Assembly: GCF_001949145.1 (NCBI RefSeq)
Contig: NW_019091461.1
Coordinates: forward strand, 682,001-746,000
Length of the DNA: 64,000 bases
Source: Acanthaster planci
Lineage: Eukaryota; Echinodermata; Asteroidea; Valvatida; Acanthasteridae
Direction of reading: 5' to 3'
The translations under genes and the position numbers were made by a program. The notes under the pieces were generated by a model. It saw only the letters and a list, made by a program, of their open reading frames with translations. It did no database searches and had not been told where the DNA came from. Positions 10,115 to 22,600 of the stretch are shown piece after piece; positions within the stretch are counted from its first letter, which is position 1; each line of letters begins with the position of its first letter.

Positions 10115-11715
10115 CTGTGAATGAAGACTAGGGTTTTAAACAGAACGCACTGTTCCTATATTCCAGTGAAAAATAAAGTTACGCATAAACAGTTCTTCAG
10201 TGTCTTCAACCTGCACAAGGAAGCTTTCATTAATTCAGGAACTTTGTAGACATTCCCAGGATTAGATATCGTCCATTAAGCTTTTAATGTGGGTTTTTGT
10301 GTCTCCAAACGGCTGATTGGCCACTTTTTGAAATATAGGTTTACGTGTGAATGCAGTTCATCTTAAAAATCGTCGTATACTGTAGTAATGATTTTTACAG
10401 TGAATTATAATAGTGACTTGACAATTCAATGTTAAATGTTATAATTCACTGAAAAAATCCCATTTTCTGTTCACAAAATAATTTGCAATTCAGGACACAG
10501 AAACCCTAGATGAGATTTCATTAACGCTTGAATATACTTCAATACAGGTGCAAGAACGCAAACACCGAAGCAAAATCCACGAGTAACAGCTAAAGGTTCT
10601 ATAAGACTGCCCGCCTCGAGTAGAACCCCCCCCCATTGGTAAAAAAAAAAACCCAAAAGCCGCGTTGGTCGGGAGTGTTTAATTTGTTGGTAGTAACGCA
10701 ACCGTGACACATGCATTTCCTAGTCGTTCGTGAACCAGCAAAGTTCAGTTCCAACCAAAGGAGCCTCCGCTGTTAGGAAAGCAGCGCCATCTCCTGGTCT
10801 AGCTCGAGGCCCATGGTCATAGATTCTGTGATATTTCCCGATCAACTCATGCAAAGTATACTGGAAATTCAAGTCATAACCGTTAATTCTTGACGATATG
10901 ATTCTGTGCAGTGGGGAAAATCCAATTTAAAAGATCATTAATTTGGGCTAATGGATCACTATAACATGTGACGCGCAGGACCATGAATCTCGTAGCTAAT
11001 GAATCGTCCCGTCACCGGATGAGTGCATCTGTTTCTCATTGTTTGCTGCGTGGGTATTGCCATATTTCGCTCAAAACGGAGATCATAACCTGGAGTCAGC
11101 AGTAAGACGCACAAACCACGTTTCATTTGATTCCGAGGCGTATTTACCAACTATTCTATCCCAAAAGCTCGACATTACACATAATCTGGACACTAATCGT
11201 TCCTCAGCGTCTGATTCTATTTATTTGGATATAATTTTTGCGGCATTATGTTCTCGCCTATTTTATCCATACGTGGCCTTTTGGTTGCATCAAAATCCGT
11301 CGCACTTAAGGCCCTGAATAAAATGAAATAAAGAAATGCGTGTCATTTTTAAAATTCTGTTGTTAAAACGCCCTGACCGAAAATTTAAAATGATTTCATA
11401 TTAAAGTTACCGAAAAAAGCAGGAAGTTTTAGATCTCTCTATCAACAAACTGTAATTTTTTTTACAAACAATAGTTTGTCAAAGAGTAAAACGCCAACGT
11501 GCCACGGTTTATGACTACGAGGAAAATTGATAAATTTAAGATACTACTACTGCAAAACATCTCCCGAAGGAACGCAATCTCTTTAGTGGCCGCTATGTTG
11601 GCAAAGCCATGAACATAAAAAGACAGTTGCTCAAGGATCATACCTTCACTCCATCGCCAACGACAACATCGAAGAGGAGGATAGTAAGAAGCAGAGCTAC
11701 CGCAATATACCTCAT
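9872..11715 (-). CDS. Secreted basic peptide precursor (whole gene, 2 coding exons)
   Basis: Two exons join in phase 0 to give 104 residues. Residues 1-20 are a classic signal peptide (Arg at 3, then a Leu/Ile/Val core, VVVG end). The rest has no cysteine and is rich in Arg/Lys. It has a furin-like RARR at 39-42 and further basic pairs at 62-63 (RR), 68-69 (RR), 74-75 (KR), 77-78 (RR), 87-88 (KR) and 99-100 (KK). Cutting there would release AVPHAGLINPADLGMRLKS, MVEDPEMY and GLPGGKQIRV. No amidation motif (G before KR/RR) is present. This layout is typical of neuropeptide or peptide-hormone precursors, but a cationic defence peptide is possible. I do not recognise a family. The start is supported by an A at -3. 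Confidence 0.6.
10115..11643 (-). other. Intron of the secreted peptide gene
   Basis: No further exon is needed for phase and none is obvious. It contains the CTCF-like site at 10783-10797 and a C/A homopolymer patch near 10627-10650. Confidence 0.45.
10783..10797 (-). promoter_or_regulatory. CTCF-like motif
   Basis: On the minus strand it reads CCAGGAGATGGCGCT, agreeing with 14 of 15 positions of the degenerate CTCF core. By my count roughly half of one such match is expected by chance in the window, so this is only suggestive. Confidence 0.35.
11644..11715 (-). CDS. Secreted peptide precursor, exon 1 (signal peptide)
   Basis: Encodes MRYIAVALLLTILLFDVVVG followed by DGVK, then the donor AAG|GTATGA in phase 0. 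It is too short to show as a long reading frame. A hydrophobic core ending exactly at a donor is the main evidence. Confidence 0.6.
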
Positions 11716-14700
11716 GTTTGCTCGGCTTACGCTTACGGACGTGTGCAGTGCTTGTGGAGGAAAAACAAAAATGGCGTGGATGCGGTTCTTGTCGCGATGA
11801 TGATGATGCAGCTTATATTACACAGCGTCATCTCTGCTGGTGAGGCCAAGAGGCAAGATAATGAGATGCATATTGCAACTAGGATGCAACGTACCGATCG
11901 AGGCTGTGAGTGGTTGCTACGAGGATCACGTGTGCTAATGCATGTACAGGTACTTATTTCACTGGCTGCGAATTTACGGGACTCTTTAAATCATTGGAAC
12001 ATTCCGGGTTCATTGCGAATGATTTATGCCTTTACTGGCGAGCACGAATTCAGGTTTTTGAAGACGGGAAATATCGAGACAGGTGGTTAACAAAATGATA
12101 GATGTTCCAGTAAGTTATAAATCAAAGCGTGACCCTAACAAGGTTTACAAGCCCGTGACGGTTGTTATTAGTTTTGACTGAGAACCCCGAGAGCGAAATT
12201 ATTTTATCATGCGGTAGTGTCGATAGAAAATTCCACTTATCGTGTGGGATGTAGGTGCAATTCCCCAAGAAAAAAGCTCGAAAACTTCCTATCTTATTGA
12301 GGTAAAATATTGATATATCTAAGTACATGTATTTCATTTGGAACAGCGTTAAAGGCAGTGGTACAGTACTCCGACATCATTTTTTTACCCTTCAAAGTAA
12401 GCTTCATCTTATTAAGAGTGGGGGGGGGGGGGTTAACTACCACTTCAATATGAAAGTCATCGCCGTTTGGAAAAGGTTTTCAACTCATAAACTATTTTAT
12501 TCACAATCTTTATTATCCACATTATAAGGTTAACATTTAAATATAATGATCATTTCTATTAACTGAACTGCCGTTATGGTATCTTCCCGCAAAGAACGAA
12601 CATGCTAAGAATCTCCATCGACACTAATGTACTCACTTCATTCGAGTGGCAAAAATGTACATAAAACGTATACTTAAAAATAACTGTGCCATTCATAAAC
12701 TTGTTTGACCTGACTTCAAAATAAAAGGAACAACATTTATGTACATTAAGGCTGGTCACATCATCCCATTAAAAAATGGCAGGCAGCTAATCACCGACGG
12801 CGTTTTCAGCGTTTCATCCGTTTCCATCGCTGATTGGCTGCAACCAAAGCCATGGGTGTGCGTCATTAAGATGAATGGAGAAGTATTTACGTCTATGAGC
12901 CGTAATGAAGATCGGCGCAGTGCTTCTCTTTTCAATCTGTCCTGTAGATCGTACTGTTTTCGCTTATTTCTCTTGTATTTTTGGTTGGCACAAAATTTTA
13001 ATGGCTAATTTAGTGCCAGCACGCAAAAATACACTCGGCACTATGCCGATACACCCGTCACATATTATTTAACAGCACAAGTTATCTGAAACAACCTGCC
13101 GGAACAAAATCTGACATTTTATCGTGACACAGCTCCGTTAACAAAGAAACGAACATGAAATTGAATTGATATCGCCAGAAAAGACACGAACCACACGAAA
13201 CGATCCGATAAATTTGCATATTACAAACTCTATCACCATCTTCATAAAAAAGCAAAAAGCCCCAACAACGGTGGGAGATGGAAGATTCTCGGAAAGGAAA
13301 CGCCAATCAAAACAAGAGTGGTCAAAACACAATTAAGATTTGATTTCCAAACTAATTTCTCAAGTTTTATATGGTAAAATATCGTTAGGAACAACATGAA
13401 TGACGAAGATCCACATTCTGTACACAGGTTCGTTAGTCTTGAATCCAGGCAGGGGCCACCAGAAGGGTCTTTGGTCCAGGGGCTCGCAAAGGGTGGAGTT
13501 AGCTGCCTTTGATTCGAATAAAGACCAACATCCCCGATAGATGATCATTAACTTCTCCAGAATGGCACTTGCTGTCCGGATTCAAGCAAATAAAACCCCG
13601 AGCTTCTTTTTTTTCTCAAAGGATTCGAACCATTAGCAATAACCTTGATCTATGTAAAGACATCACATCCAAATCTAAACACCCACATCACCAACATCAA
13701 CATTTTTTTTCATACAAACATCATTAAAACACAGTAATGAAAATGGAATGTTTGACGATTCGCAGCCCAACGAGCGCTGTGTATTTCAGAAATGACACAA
13801 TCTCGCCTGTTCCATGCTTAACCTTTTACCCGGGTATTTCAAAAGGGACTCCTTTTCTACTCTGTACTGCTCGCTTGGTGAAAGAGGTCGTAAGTAAAGA
13901 TTTTGAAACATGTGAGATGCGACTGTCGCAAATCAGTTTCTGGAAAAGCATACAAGTTGCAAGTTTGAAGCATGCACAGTATATTCTTTTTTTAACCGCT
14001 TTATCCTTAGGCAACCACATAATTTCTCCACAATTTAAAACCGTAAGAAACAGTCCTCCTTTATAAAAAAAGGTACAAAAAACATCAATAGCCACAGAAG
14101 AGGGTTCGGATGTTCAGAAATGTGTTGGGATGATGTGCACCTAATTTGTTTGAAGGGTACAAATTGCAACTCGAAAAGAAGTCGGTTTTGAAATACCAGC
14201 GATAAAAGTTAAGTACTGGAAAAGATAATGCCATGTATCTTGAAAAATGTATAATTACAACCCTTATCAAAGGCGAGCACCCTGTGCAAGTAATCAACTA
14301 ACGTCTAAGCAACAACTGTCTTCTCAATAAACTTTCATTTAAAATTAACCAAGGGAAAAAATGCCGAGAAAGGGCTCAAGTCAAACGCCAACACTGGAAA
14401 CAACGATGCAAAATGTACAATTTCAACAGTCAAACTCAATAACTGCTAATCCTTGGGAATTACACCAGTCAAATAAAGTTAGTAATAAAGAGGAAGATTG
14501 AATTCTTGTGTACCCTTGGGAATAAAACTCTATATTTTAAATATGTTGATATGGGGCATTATTTTGATGTATTCTAACCTCGACCAATTTTCAGAAGAAA
14601 AGAATGCCGTGCTGGGGGGAATTTTGCTGAGTGGGAATGGGTTACCAGTCAGAAATTCTGTGCGGCATACTCTAGGCTAGTTGTAATTGGTTCACAGCCG

Positions 14701-16487
14701 ATCTCTGCTTAACCCTGAACTGCTCAGCAATATTTCCCACAAAATGGCTTGGTGAATACGGGCGTGACAATCACACTCTACTAAAAAAACAAACAAAAAA
14801 AAAAAACACTGTATGGCCATATCTGACTTGATTGCGGCTGACAATAACACACGCGCCTATGGAAGCCACTGGCTACGACCATTCCTTACAGATGCGTGTA
14901 TTAGTCCCAGCTGCAGCTGAGCAATTCGGGCACAGCATAAGCCTCCTTCAATAAATCAAACGTCTAAGACTTCTTGGTACTGTCAAATAATATTGCAAAA
15001 TTTCATGGCAACCTTACACAGCCCATAGTCTCTTCTTTGGTATTACATCCGACAGAATTTTTGCTGTGGCGTAAAAGGAACAGATAATTAATTTTACAAA
15101 ATAACTAAACAGCAAATTCCTTGCATCACAGCCAAGTAAACCAAAGTTCCGGTAAGGTTGGCACAGGCTTACTTCCTCTAACCCCAGTGTGACACACCTA
15201 CACATCTGCCCAGCAGTTTGAATACAAAAATCTCATTTTTTTGTATAAAAGGTGCACAAAGCATGACCTGCTCAAACGTGGGTTTTTAAAAAGGGCAAGT
15301 GATAAACAGAAATCTTCAGTACTCAACCCCCCCCCAAAGCATTACAAATCAACCCCAAACAAAATGATTAATAAAGTGGGTACTTTAAGGGTACCGTTTT
15401 GGGGTTGTTTAAATTCATTTAAATCCAAAAGGGTCAATTCAGGCCGGAGAATGAGAAGATAGCTTTAAATGGTTCTGATAAAAGATGAACAGTATAAATG
15501 GCTTTTGATGGCAGTGTTGTTTGGGAGTAAATGACCATTTATCACACTGCAAAATTCACCTTGAATTAATTCTTGAACTCTTATAGAAATCAAACATACT
15601 GCCCCGGCAAAAACTGATGAGACAATGCAGAAAAAAATGCTTACTGGCAACCAAGAATACAACTTAAAGGAGAAGCATGCTTACTTTATTTTCTATGTAA
15701 ACTGGGTCCATGGGGTGGGTTAGAAAACAAACAAGATAAAACCAATGCCATTGGTAACACCTTAACTATTTCACGGCCATACAAAGGACTAGCTGTGCAT
15801 TTTTGTTCAGAAAATCAAATTTGAATTGGTAATTATGAATCATAGATGAATCAGCTGAGAGCAATGCACAATGTGGTGAATTTGTGTCACTGGACCCAAC
15901 AGAAGGAGTTCTAAACTTAAGCCGGGGTCCTTTTCAACCTTGTGAGGATGGACACCATCGGAGGGGAGGGCTTGCTGACAAATTAGCCTCAGGTACAGTA
16001 AAGGGGAAATGTGAAGATATCATATTGTGTTCACTTTGTGATGGGCGTGTGGTGAAGCATGGGTGGTGTGGTGTGTATGTGCATTTCTATGTACAAGTGT
16101 GTTGAGGTGGTTGTGCTTGTGAACAAGGAAGGTCGACACGAGTTCCTGGGTTAATGCTGGTAGTCAGGTAAAAGAAACCAACAACCTTGGTATAGATTCT
16201 ATAACATGAATGGTGTTTTGGCCGGTCTCCGAGTACGGCCTGGCTAGTAATGCTGGGAGTTTAGTGAAAGACAAATTTAGCCAATACTGGCAGGCAGATG
16301 ATGCGTCCACTCTGGTCTGTGACTGTACATTCATTTGTAGAAGTTTTTGTTCCTGCGTGAGATGGTTGGCCAGTCTGTGGAAAGGTTAACCTTTTTGTTT
16401 TCTGTGTACATTTTTGGAAGTGAGGGATGAGGGCCTGCGAGGGAAGGGGGGTCGCAGGGGAGGGAGAGGGAAGGCGGGCAAGTTTCA
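11716..16487. other. Peptide-gene upstream region and PRKAR2 3' UTR
   Basis: No exon is supported on either strand. The right part is probably the 3' UTR of PRKAR2 (minus strand): a complement of AATAAA lies at 15685-15690, about 0.8 kb past the stop, and another near 12490. A G11 run sits near 12421. Confidence 0.45.
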
Positions 16488-16603
16488 TCATTTGGCTCCT
16501 TTGCCGAACATGCGCTCCACCTCCTCCTCGTAGTGGGCTATGTTCCTCTTCATGATGTCCATGCAGGGCCCTAGCAACCTCTCAAACGCGTTCACATCTA
16601 GGA
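16488..16603 (-). CDS. PRKAR2: PRKAR2 exon 13 (last)
   Basis: Encodes [20 protein letters not shown], then [17 protein letters not shown] and TGA. It matches human [20 protein letters not shown], then ISHYEEQLVKMFG. The acceptor is CTCCGCAG. Confidence 0.97.
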
Positions 16604-19600
16604 CTGCGGAGGGAGGGAAACGATACAGGCCAAGTTAGAGAATTTCACTTCAGTACATAGGACTGCTAACACCTTTCGCAATTGCAAATTCAACAAAATT
16701 GTTTGGTTTTTCAGTCAAGTTCCTTCTGATATTGTCACGTTATACTTAAATGGCCAACCCAGGAAGAAGCACAATTCCAACATGCAGACAAAAATCTTTC
16801 AACATAGCCTCGCAATCATTCATTACATGTCGAGACACGTCACCATTGTCTGGAAACAGTATCCTTTCTGACATCTTCATTCCTTCACTCCCAGACAAAA
16901 CAGCACCCTCGTTCGAGTACGTTGACCGTCACGACCCGTGAAACCCGATATCCATCCAACGAAAGGCCCTCACATGGCCAAACCACAAATGATGTAACCC
17001 CTCTCCCAATTTAGTTGGCACAATTTCACCCCCCTGTTCCACGTGCCAGTCCCTGTCAACAGTGATCAAAGAGAGACACATGGCAGACACTGCAGCTCTA
17101 AACCGGCGTGGACTTTGTCCACATTCAGAGGGAATCTGGTCATAGGTACTCACACATGCACTGTGTCCCACACACGTTGGTAACCAATTTCATACAGCTG
17201 CTTAGCAGAGCATCTCGCTTACCTACATTTTTGCGCTAAGATAAAACCACCAGAGCACCGGTAAAAAAGTATTTGATCTTTGATGTTTTGGCTAGAAGCC
17301 TGTTTACGGCTTTGGCAGAATTTTCTAGTCCCCGCTCAGATCAGTAGGCCACTGGGTAATGTCCAACACAGAGTTCACATCCCTCCCCCTTGTAACCCTG
17401 CCCCTCCCTCCAGCGGTGGTCGCTCTCTGGAGCCATTTTGTCACGACTGGGTGTACTTACAGGCACATCTCACGTCACCGCAGGCATAGACCGAGGCAGC
17501 ACGGGGGTTGTTGGTGATGAGAGCAAGCTCTGCAGACAAAATTTCCAAACAAAATACACACATTTAACCCCCCCAAACAGGCTTTTTAATGTGGACACTG
17601 GCTTTTGCAGTTCCGTTTTTCTTTATCCAAGGATGTAAAGTGACATCTTTCCATACAAAAAAAAAAGCAGTTGCTCAGGACAGGACCTGAAAAAATGAAC
17701 TCAGTCTCTTCAAAAACTGTCTCAAAATACTAGGGAACCTACCTCCAAAGTACTGGCCGGCATTGTACGTCGCGATTTGTTTCTCTTTTGTTGGGTCGTC
17801 CTTTATGATTATAAGAAAGAACAAAAGTAAATGAGTCTTCTTCTCTAACACGTCATTGTATTTGTAGGTTATGAGAAAGTGTCCAACAAATACAATAACC
17901 GTGACTGACCTGGTTACTGGAGGAACCTAACTGACATTTTCTATATTGTGAATTATTTGCGCAACTTGTCAAATTTCAGCTATCCTAACCTGAACCTGCT
18001 AGGGTGTCCTCGGCACAAGGGTGAGGTTGGATAAATATATCTAATTTTCATTTGTAAGAGTTAGTCAGACAAGTACGAGTCAGCGTCTTATGGTAATTGA
18101 CAGACATGCAATATTCGTGTATCTTTTTATGACCGCGGCTGGATTACTTTGCGGCTCCATCAAATCAACCAGGATTAAGTCCCGCTGGATGCAAGGTGCG
18201 ACCATTCCTGGGATCACTTCTACCTTATAGAGAATGTGATTCTCTCCGCATATTTCTGCTGAACAGCTTGCATAGTTCAACTCCTGGCACTACCACAAGC
18301 TGAAACCATCATCCATAAAGAGTCTTTGGATAATGCGGGTAATCATAAAACAGGCCAAACAGAACACAACAGAAGAAATCATCAATGTGGTCGGTAATAC
18401 GACTTCCCTAGAACATTCTCAATGTAATGGCACCCTGAGAGACAGAATGCCGTCCAGAAACTCCTCAAATCAAGGATTTATTTTCCTTTTTGAGACACCT
18501 GTTTCTACGAGACTTCTTCAAAATATTTCTACATATATCACAAATGGTACACACTTTGTGCAGTGGAAAACAAATCCCTTCCTGAATAACAGGCCCTTGT
18601 CAACATATGCCAGAGTTGCATGAAGGCGCCACTGGTAATCTCCCAGCTGGCTTGTAAATTATTCTCCCCTGTCTAACAAATCCTTGCTGCTACACTGCAC
18701 AGAATGATGAGATTTTTTTTCATGGGGGGGGGGTGGACTCTTTAGCATTCAGCCATAGCAGTCTTCATGCGACGGACATGCTTCACTGCTTTCCATGTCC
18801 CCTCTGGCTTTAAAAATCCATGGACCACTGGCTCACAGCAGCCACCTTGTCTTTTTACATATTACTCTAATTGGGTTTCAATGAATGTGCGAAAGTCTAT
18901 TCATGGGAATACCTTGAAAACAAAAGTGTACCCCTCAAATAGGATGGCTATCGTGTAAGGCATCTATTCAGACGCCTTAAACCCGATCAACGAATTTAAT
19001 GATTCACTATTATGTCACCAGCTCCAGCACTTTTCAACGAGTTAGCTCAGTTGTTAAATGAAAACAATATCCCTCAATGACCAAACAAAATTTAAAGAAC
19101 ATAAAGGAAAAAAAATGCTGAACACTTGCAAAATCTATGTATCTGTTAAGGCTGAAACACCCAATATATTGGTAGCAAAGTGACCAGTATTAAGGCAATG
19201 GCATGTTAGCTTGAATAAGAACAAACAAAGTGCTTGCATCGGAACAAAATACAACTTGGTTAATGCCACCTTTGTGAGTGAAACAAATGGTTGGGCACTC
19301 TGACATATTCAAGTTTGCAGATGTACATTTCCAAGTGGAAACGCCCAGACTACAGGCAATTATAATTCGTTAAAGGTCAAATCTTTCCTCCCGCTTGCTT
19401 GCACACTTCTCAACCTCTAAAGAGCCATTCCACAGTACCATCATGCCCGTCAGGGCCAAACAATTTTGTTGACAGATCAATAGAATTTGCGTCAAAATTT
19501 TGGGGCGAGGAGGGGCGTTGGACCAATGGGCAGGACGGAGGTCGGAAAATACAGGGCGGGGTGTGGGAGACAATAGGAGGGGGGGGGCACAGTTGTACCT

Positions 19601-22600
19601 GTATATACTTACAGCATTCTGAAAAGTGAACGCACAGCAACATGCATGAAGATGGTGGGCGGTGGCCAAAATCACGGCGCAGAAATAACGGTGGTAGTTG
19701 TGATGGAGTAGTAGAGAACAGAAGGTAATGGCACACGAGATATTGAACGCACGTGTATATGTGTGTGTGCGTGTCATGCCCAGACAGTCACAGACAAGAA
19801 TGTATTGACATTTATGCCACAGTTGCCATGACATAAACATGGAACCAAAACAAAACAAAGAAATAAATACCATTAGCACCCACCAAAAACAATCAGACAT
19901 CAGTGCAGAGAACAATTCCATGCAAACTGATTACTTGAAGGGGCCACCTCAACTTTCAACTGGCTAAATTTTTCGGAAAAAAGACCGGGATTTAATCCTC
20001 CTCTTTCTGAATTCAGGGTATCCAAACTCAGAAACTTGGGATCGAAGGAAAAAACTTCCAATTGCTCAAAGTGTGTTTACATACTTGTACCCCTACTTTT
20101 GAATGCATGCTCTGCCAGTATTCAAAATTAATTTGAATACCGCTTGCAAGACTGAACTTGCTGAAAGAATACCTTCCTACCAGAGGGTGACGGAAAACCG
20201 AGGACACAGCATAAGGGCATGCCAAGCCTTTTTTCTCACCTTCATACATTGTTGTAATTTGACTGTTGGAGCAGGGGGTAAAACCAAGGCTAAATGGCCT
20301 GATTCAACACGAGTGTGTTGGAACGCTGAATGACTGAATGGAGACCAGGCAACGTGAATCAAATTGAACCTGTGCCAAATTGAAATTGAAGAAGCCCCTT
20401 TCATTTTTCCCCACGACGTATTCTAGTCAGATAGCTACATGAGGCTATCAACAAACAAGAGAAAGCAACCAAAAAAGAAGGCAAAAAAACCCCCCAAAAA
20501 ACTGCATAACCAAAGCATTTGCCAGAAACAAAACTAATTTCAAAATAAAATGCCTCTTTGTACTCCAAAGCTTGCTGAACAAATTCCAACTTTATTTTCC
20601 CCAGGCTTAAAAATCCACGATTGTTAGTGCCTTGCCAGAAAAGTAAATGTCTTGTTTTTACAGTATATAACCTTGTATCTTTTGATTAATAACTGACACG
20701 TTACCTGTAACAAAGACATGTTTAGTTTGCACAAACAAATGAACATTACCCACAAAATACAAACTAAATAAAATCAAAACTTAACACAATTAAAACATGA
20801 AATACAATTAATAACTAAATCAACGCAACAGAAAGTAGCTGGTGATACTGAGACAAGTGACATGTGAAAAAAGCGCATGAATGAATGAAATCTGAGAAGA
20901 AAATGGATGGACCAAATGGTCACGGTGAACAGTGATGTAATGCATCCCCATTGTGAAGAACTCAAGGGAGGAGAGAACAGTGTCTACGGAGCATTGCCAA
21001 TAAACTTTGCTCAGCCCACAATCGGGGAGCTAGCTGTGAATGCAGTTTTAATTCAGACTTAGCTATTACAGTGTCCAGTATTAACTGGGAAAAGAAAGAA
21101 AATTCCCGTACAAGTCAACAGAGTTGATTTTTTCGGATGGTCCCAAACTACATGTATGTAACCAGACATCCATATCTGGTACTGTACGTGCAAGATCTCA
21201 CCATATAACTCTAAAAAATGTGGAATTATTCACCGGAAGATTTCTTCATCAAAAGGAAAAATTCTACTTTTTCTTTTGCTAGCTCCAACTCAAAACCCTT
21301 GAAGATTTTCACCAAAGTCACTAAAAATGCATTACATTCACTGAATGCTTAATTCACAGAAATAATACTACCCAAAAACGATTTACATTTACATTCAAAT
21401 GACATGTAATGAAACCAAAGTAAAGCTGCCCAAATGTATGAGTGCATGCTTAATTTATCCCTGTCCAAACAAGGCTGACAGTTCCAATGCAAAGTACTGT
21501 TTGCGATTCATTTCATATGACAAAATTGAGGGGGAAAAATTCCGTCACGGGAGTTGATTGGGGGAAGCCACAGATTTGTCCAAGAGCCCTTTCTAAATAA
21601 ATGGTCAAATCCCCCCGCAAAAAATTCCCTCAAATGTTCACAGAAAAAAAGATAATGCATGAATCTTTGATGGCATGCATTTTTAGGGAAAGATGAGGAT
21701 TCGAAGCGGTCCTGTTGTCTGGCACATTCTTGTTGATGTCGTAAGAGCAGGAAAGGGACTCTCAACCTGTGCAAACTTGTATGCAACCGCAATACACAGA
21801 TCTGGATACAAAGGTATACTACTGGAAACGAATGTCTGTCAATTCACAACAAAATGGAAGGCAAACAGTGCTTTGCAAGCCCAATGAGAGCTTATCTCTG
21901 TGAAGTGTACTCACAAATTGAATCACACTACTTAAAGGTTCCGACCAAAACACTATCAGATTTGATCAAAATGGGCTTAATTTTGGAACTGGCCAATTAG
22001 ACCAATCAGTGGGCGCACTTTACAATTTTCTCTTTCTGGTCGTGGCAAAAGCTACCTACAGAGATATAACCGACATGTGCTTGTAACTGAGCATTTTGAA
22101 AGGTTTGGGGTCAATGAGCCAGTTCTTTATTTCAACAGTGCGCGCTCAAACTAAAACACACTGCAGTCCGTTCAAGAACATCAACACATATGCACGAGGC
22201 TGGCACTAGCAGTGTGTTCTATTCTCCAATGAACTTGCCTTTGATATACAGAACTGGCTCATTGCTGCAATCTGAAGCAATATCGATGGTTAAATATGAG
22301 AACGGCGAAGAAACTTGATTGGGCAACTATTTCCAGGACCAATCCCTTCCCTCAACTCAACCGCTGGAGATTTGGCTAGTACAGTACCTGTTACTGAGTT
22401 AATAGGTTGTAGGTGAAGAAGGGAGGGGTGGGTTGGGGGGGGGGTGTACGTTTTCATTCAGCTTCCAAGCGACATCCGAAGGGTGGTTTGTATCGAAATA
22501 ATCCTAGGGAGTGAGGAGCCGCAACCAGGCAATGCCCATCGCGGCGACCAGCAAGACCAGGCCCAGGGTGTCCCGCAGGGAGAGCAGCGCCACCCAGGGG

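Noticed and set aside
13621-13631. GGATTCGAACC, the complement of a tRNA B-box
   Set aside because: No matching A-box, acceptor stem or cloverleaf could be drawn around it.
19370-19921. 183-codon open frame on the minus strand
   Set aside because: Lies in a PRKAR2 intron, with His/Cys/Pro-rich low-complexity composition and no phase-compatible splice sites; an overlapping frame is also open.
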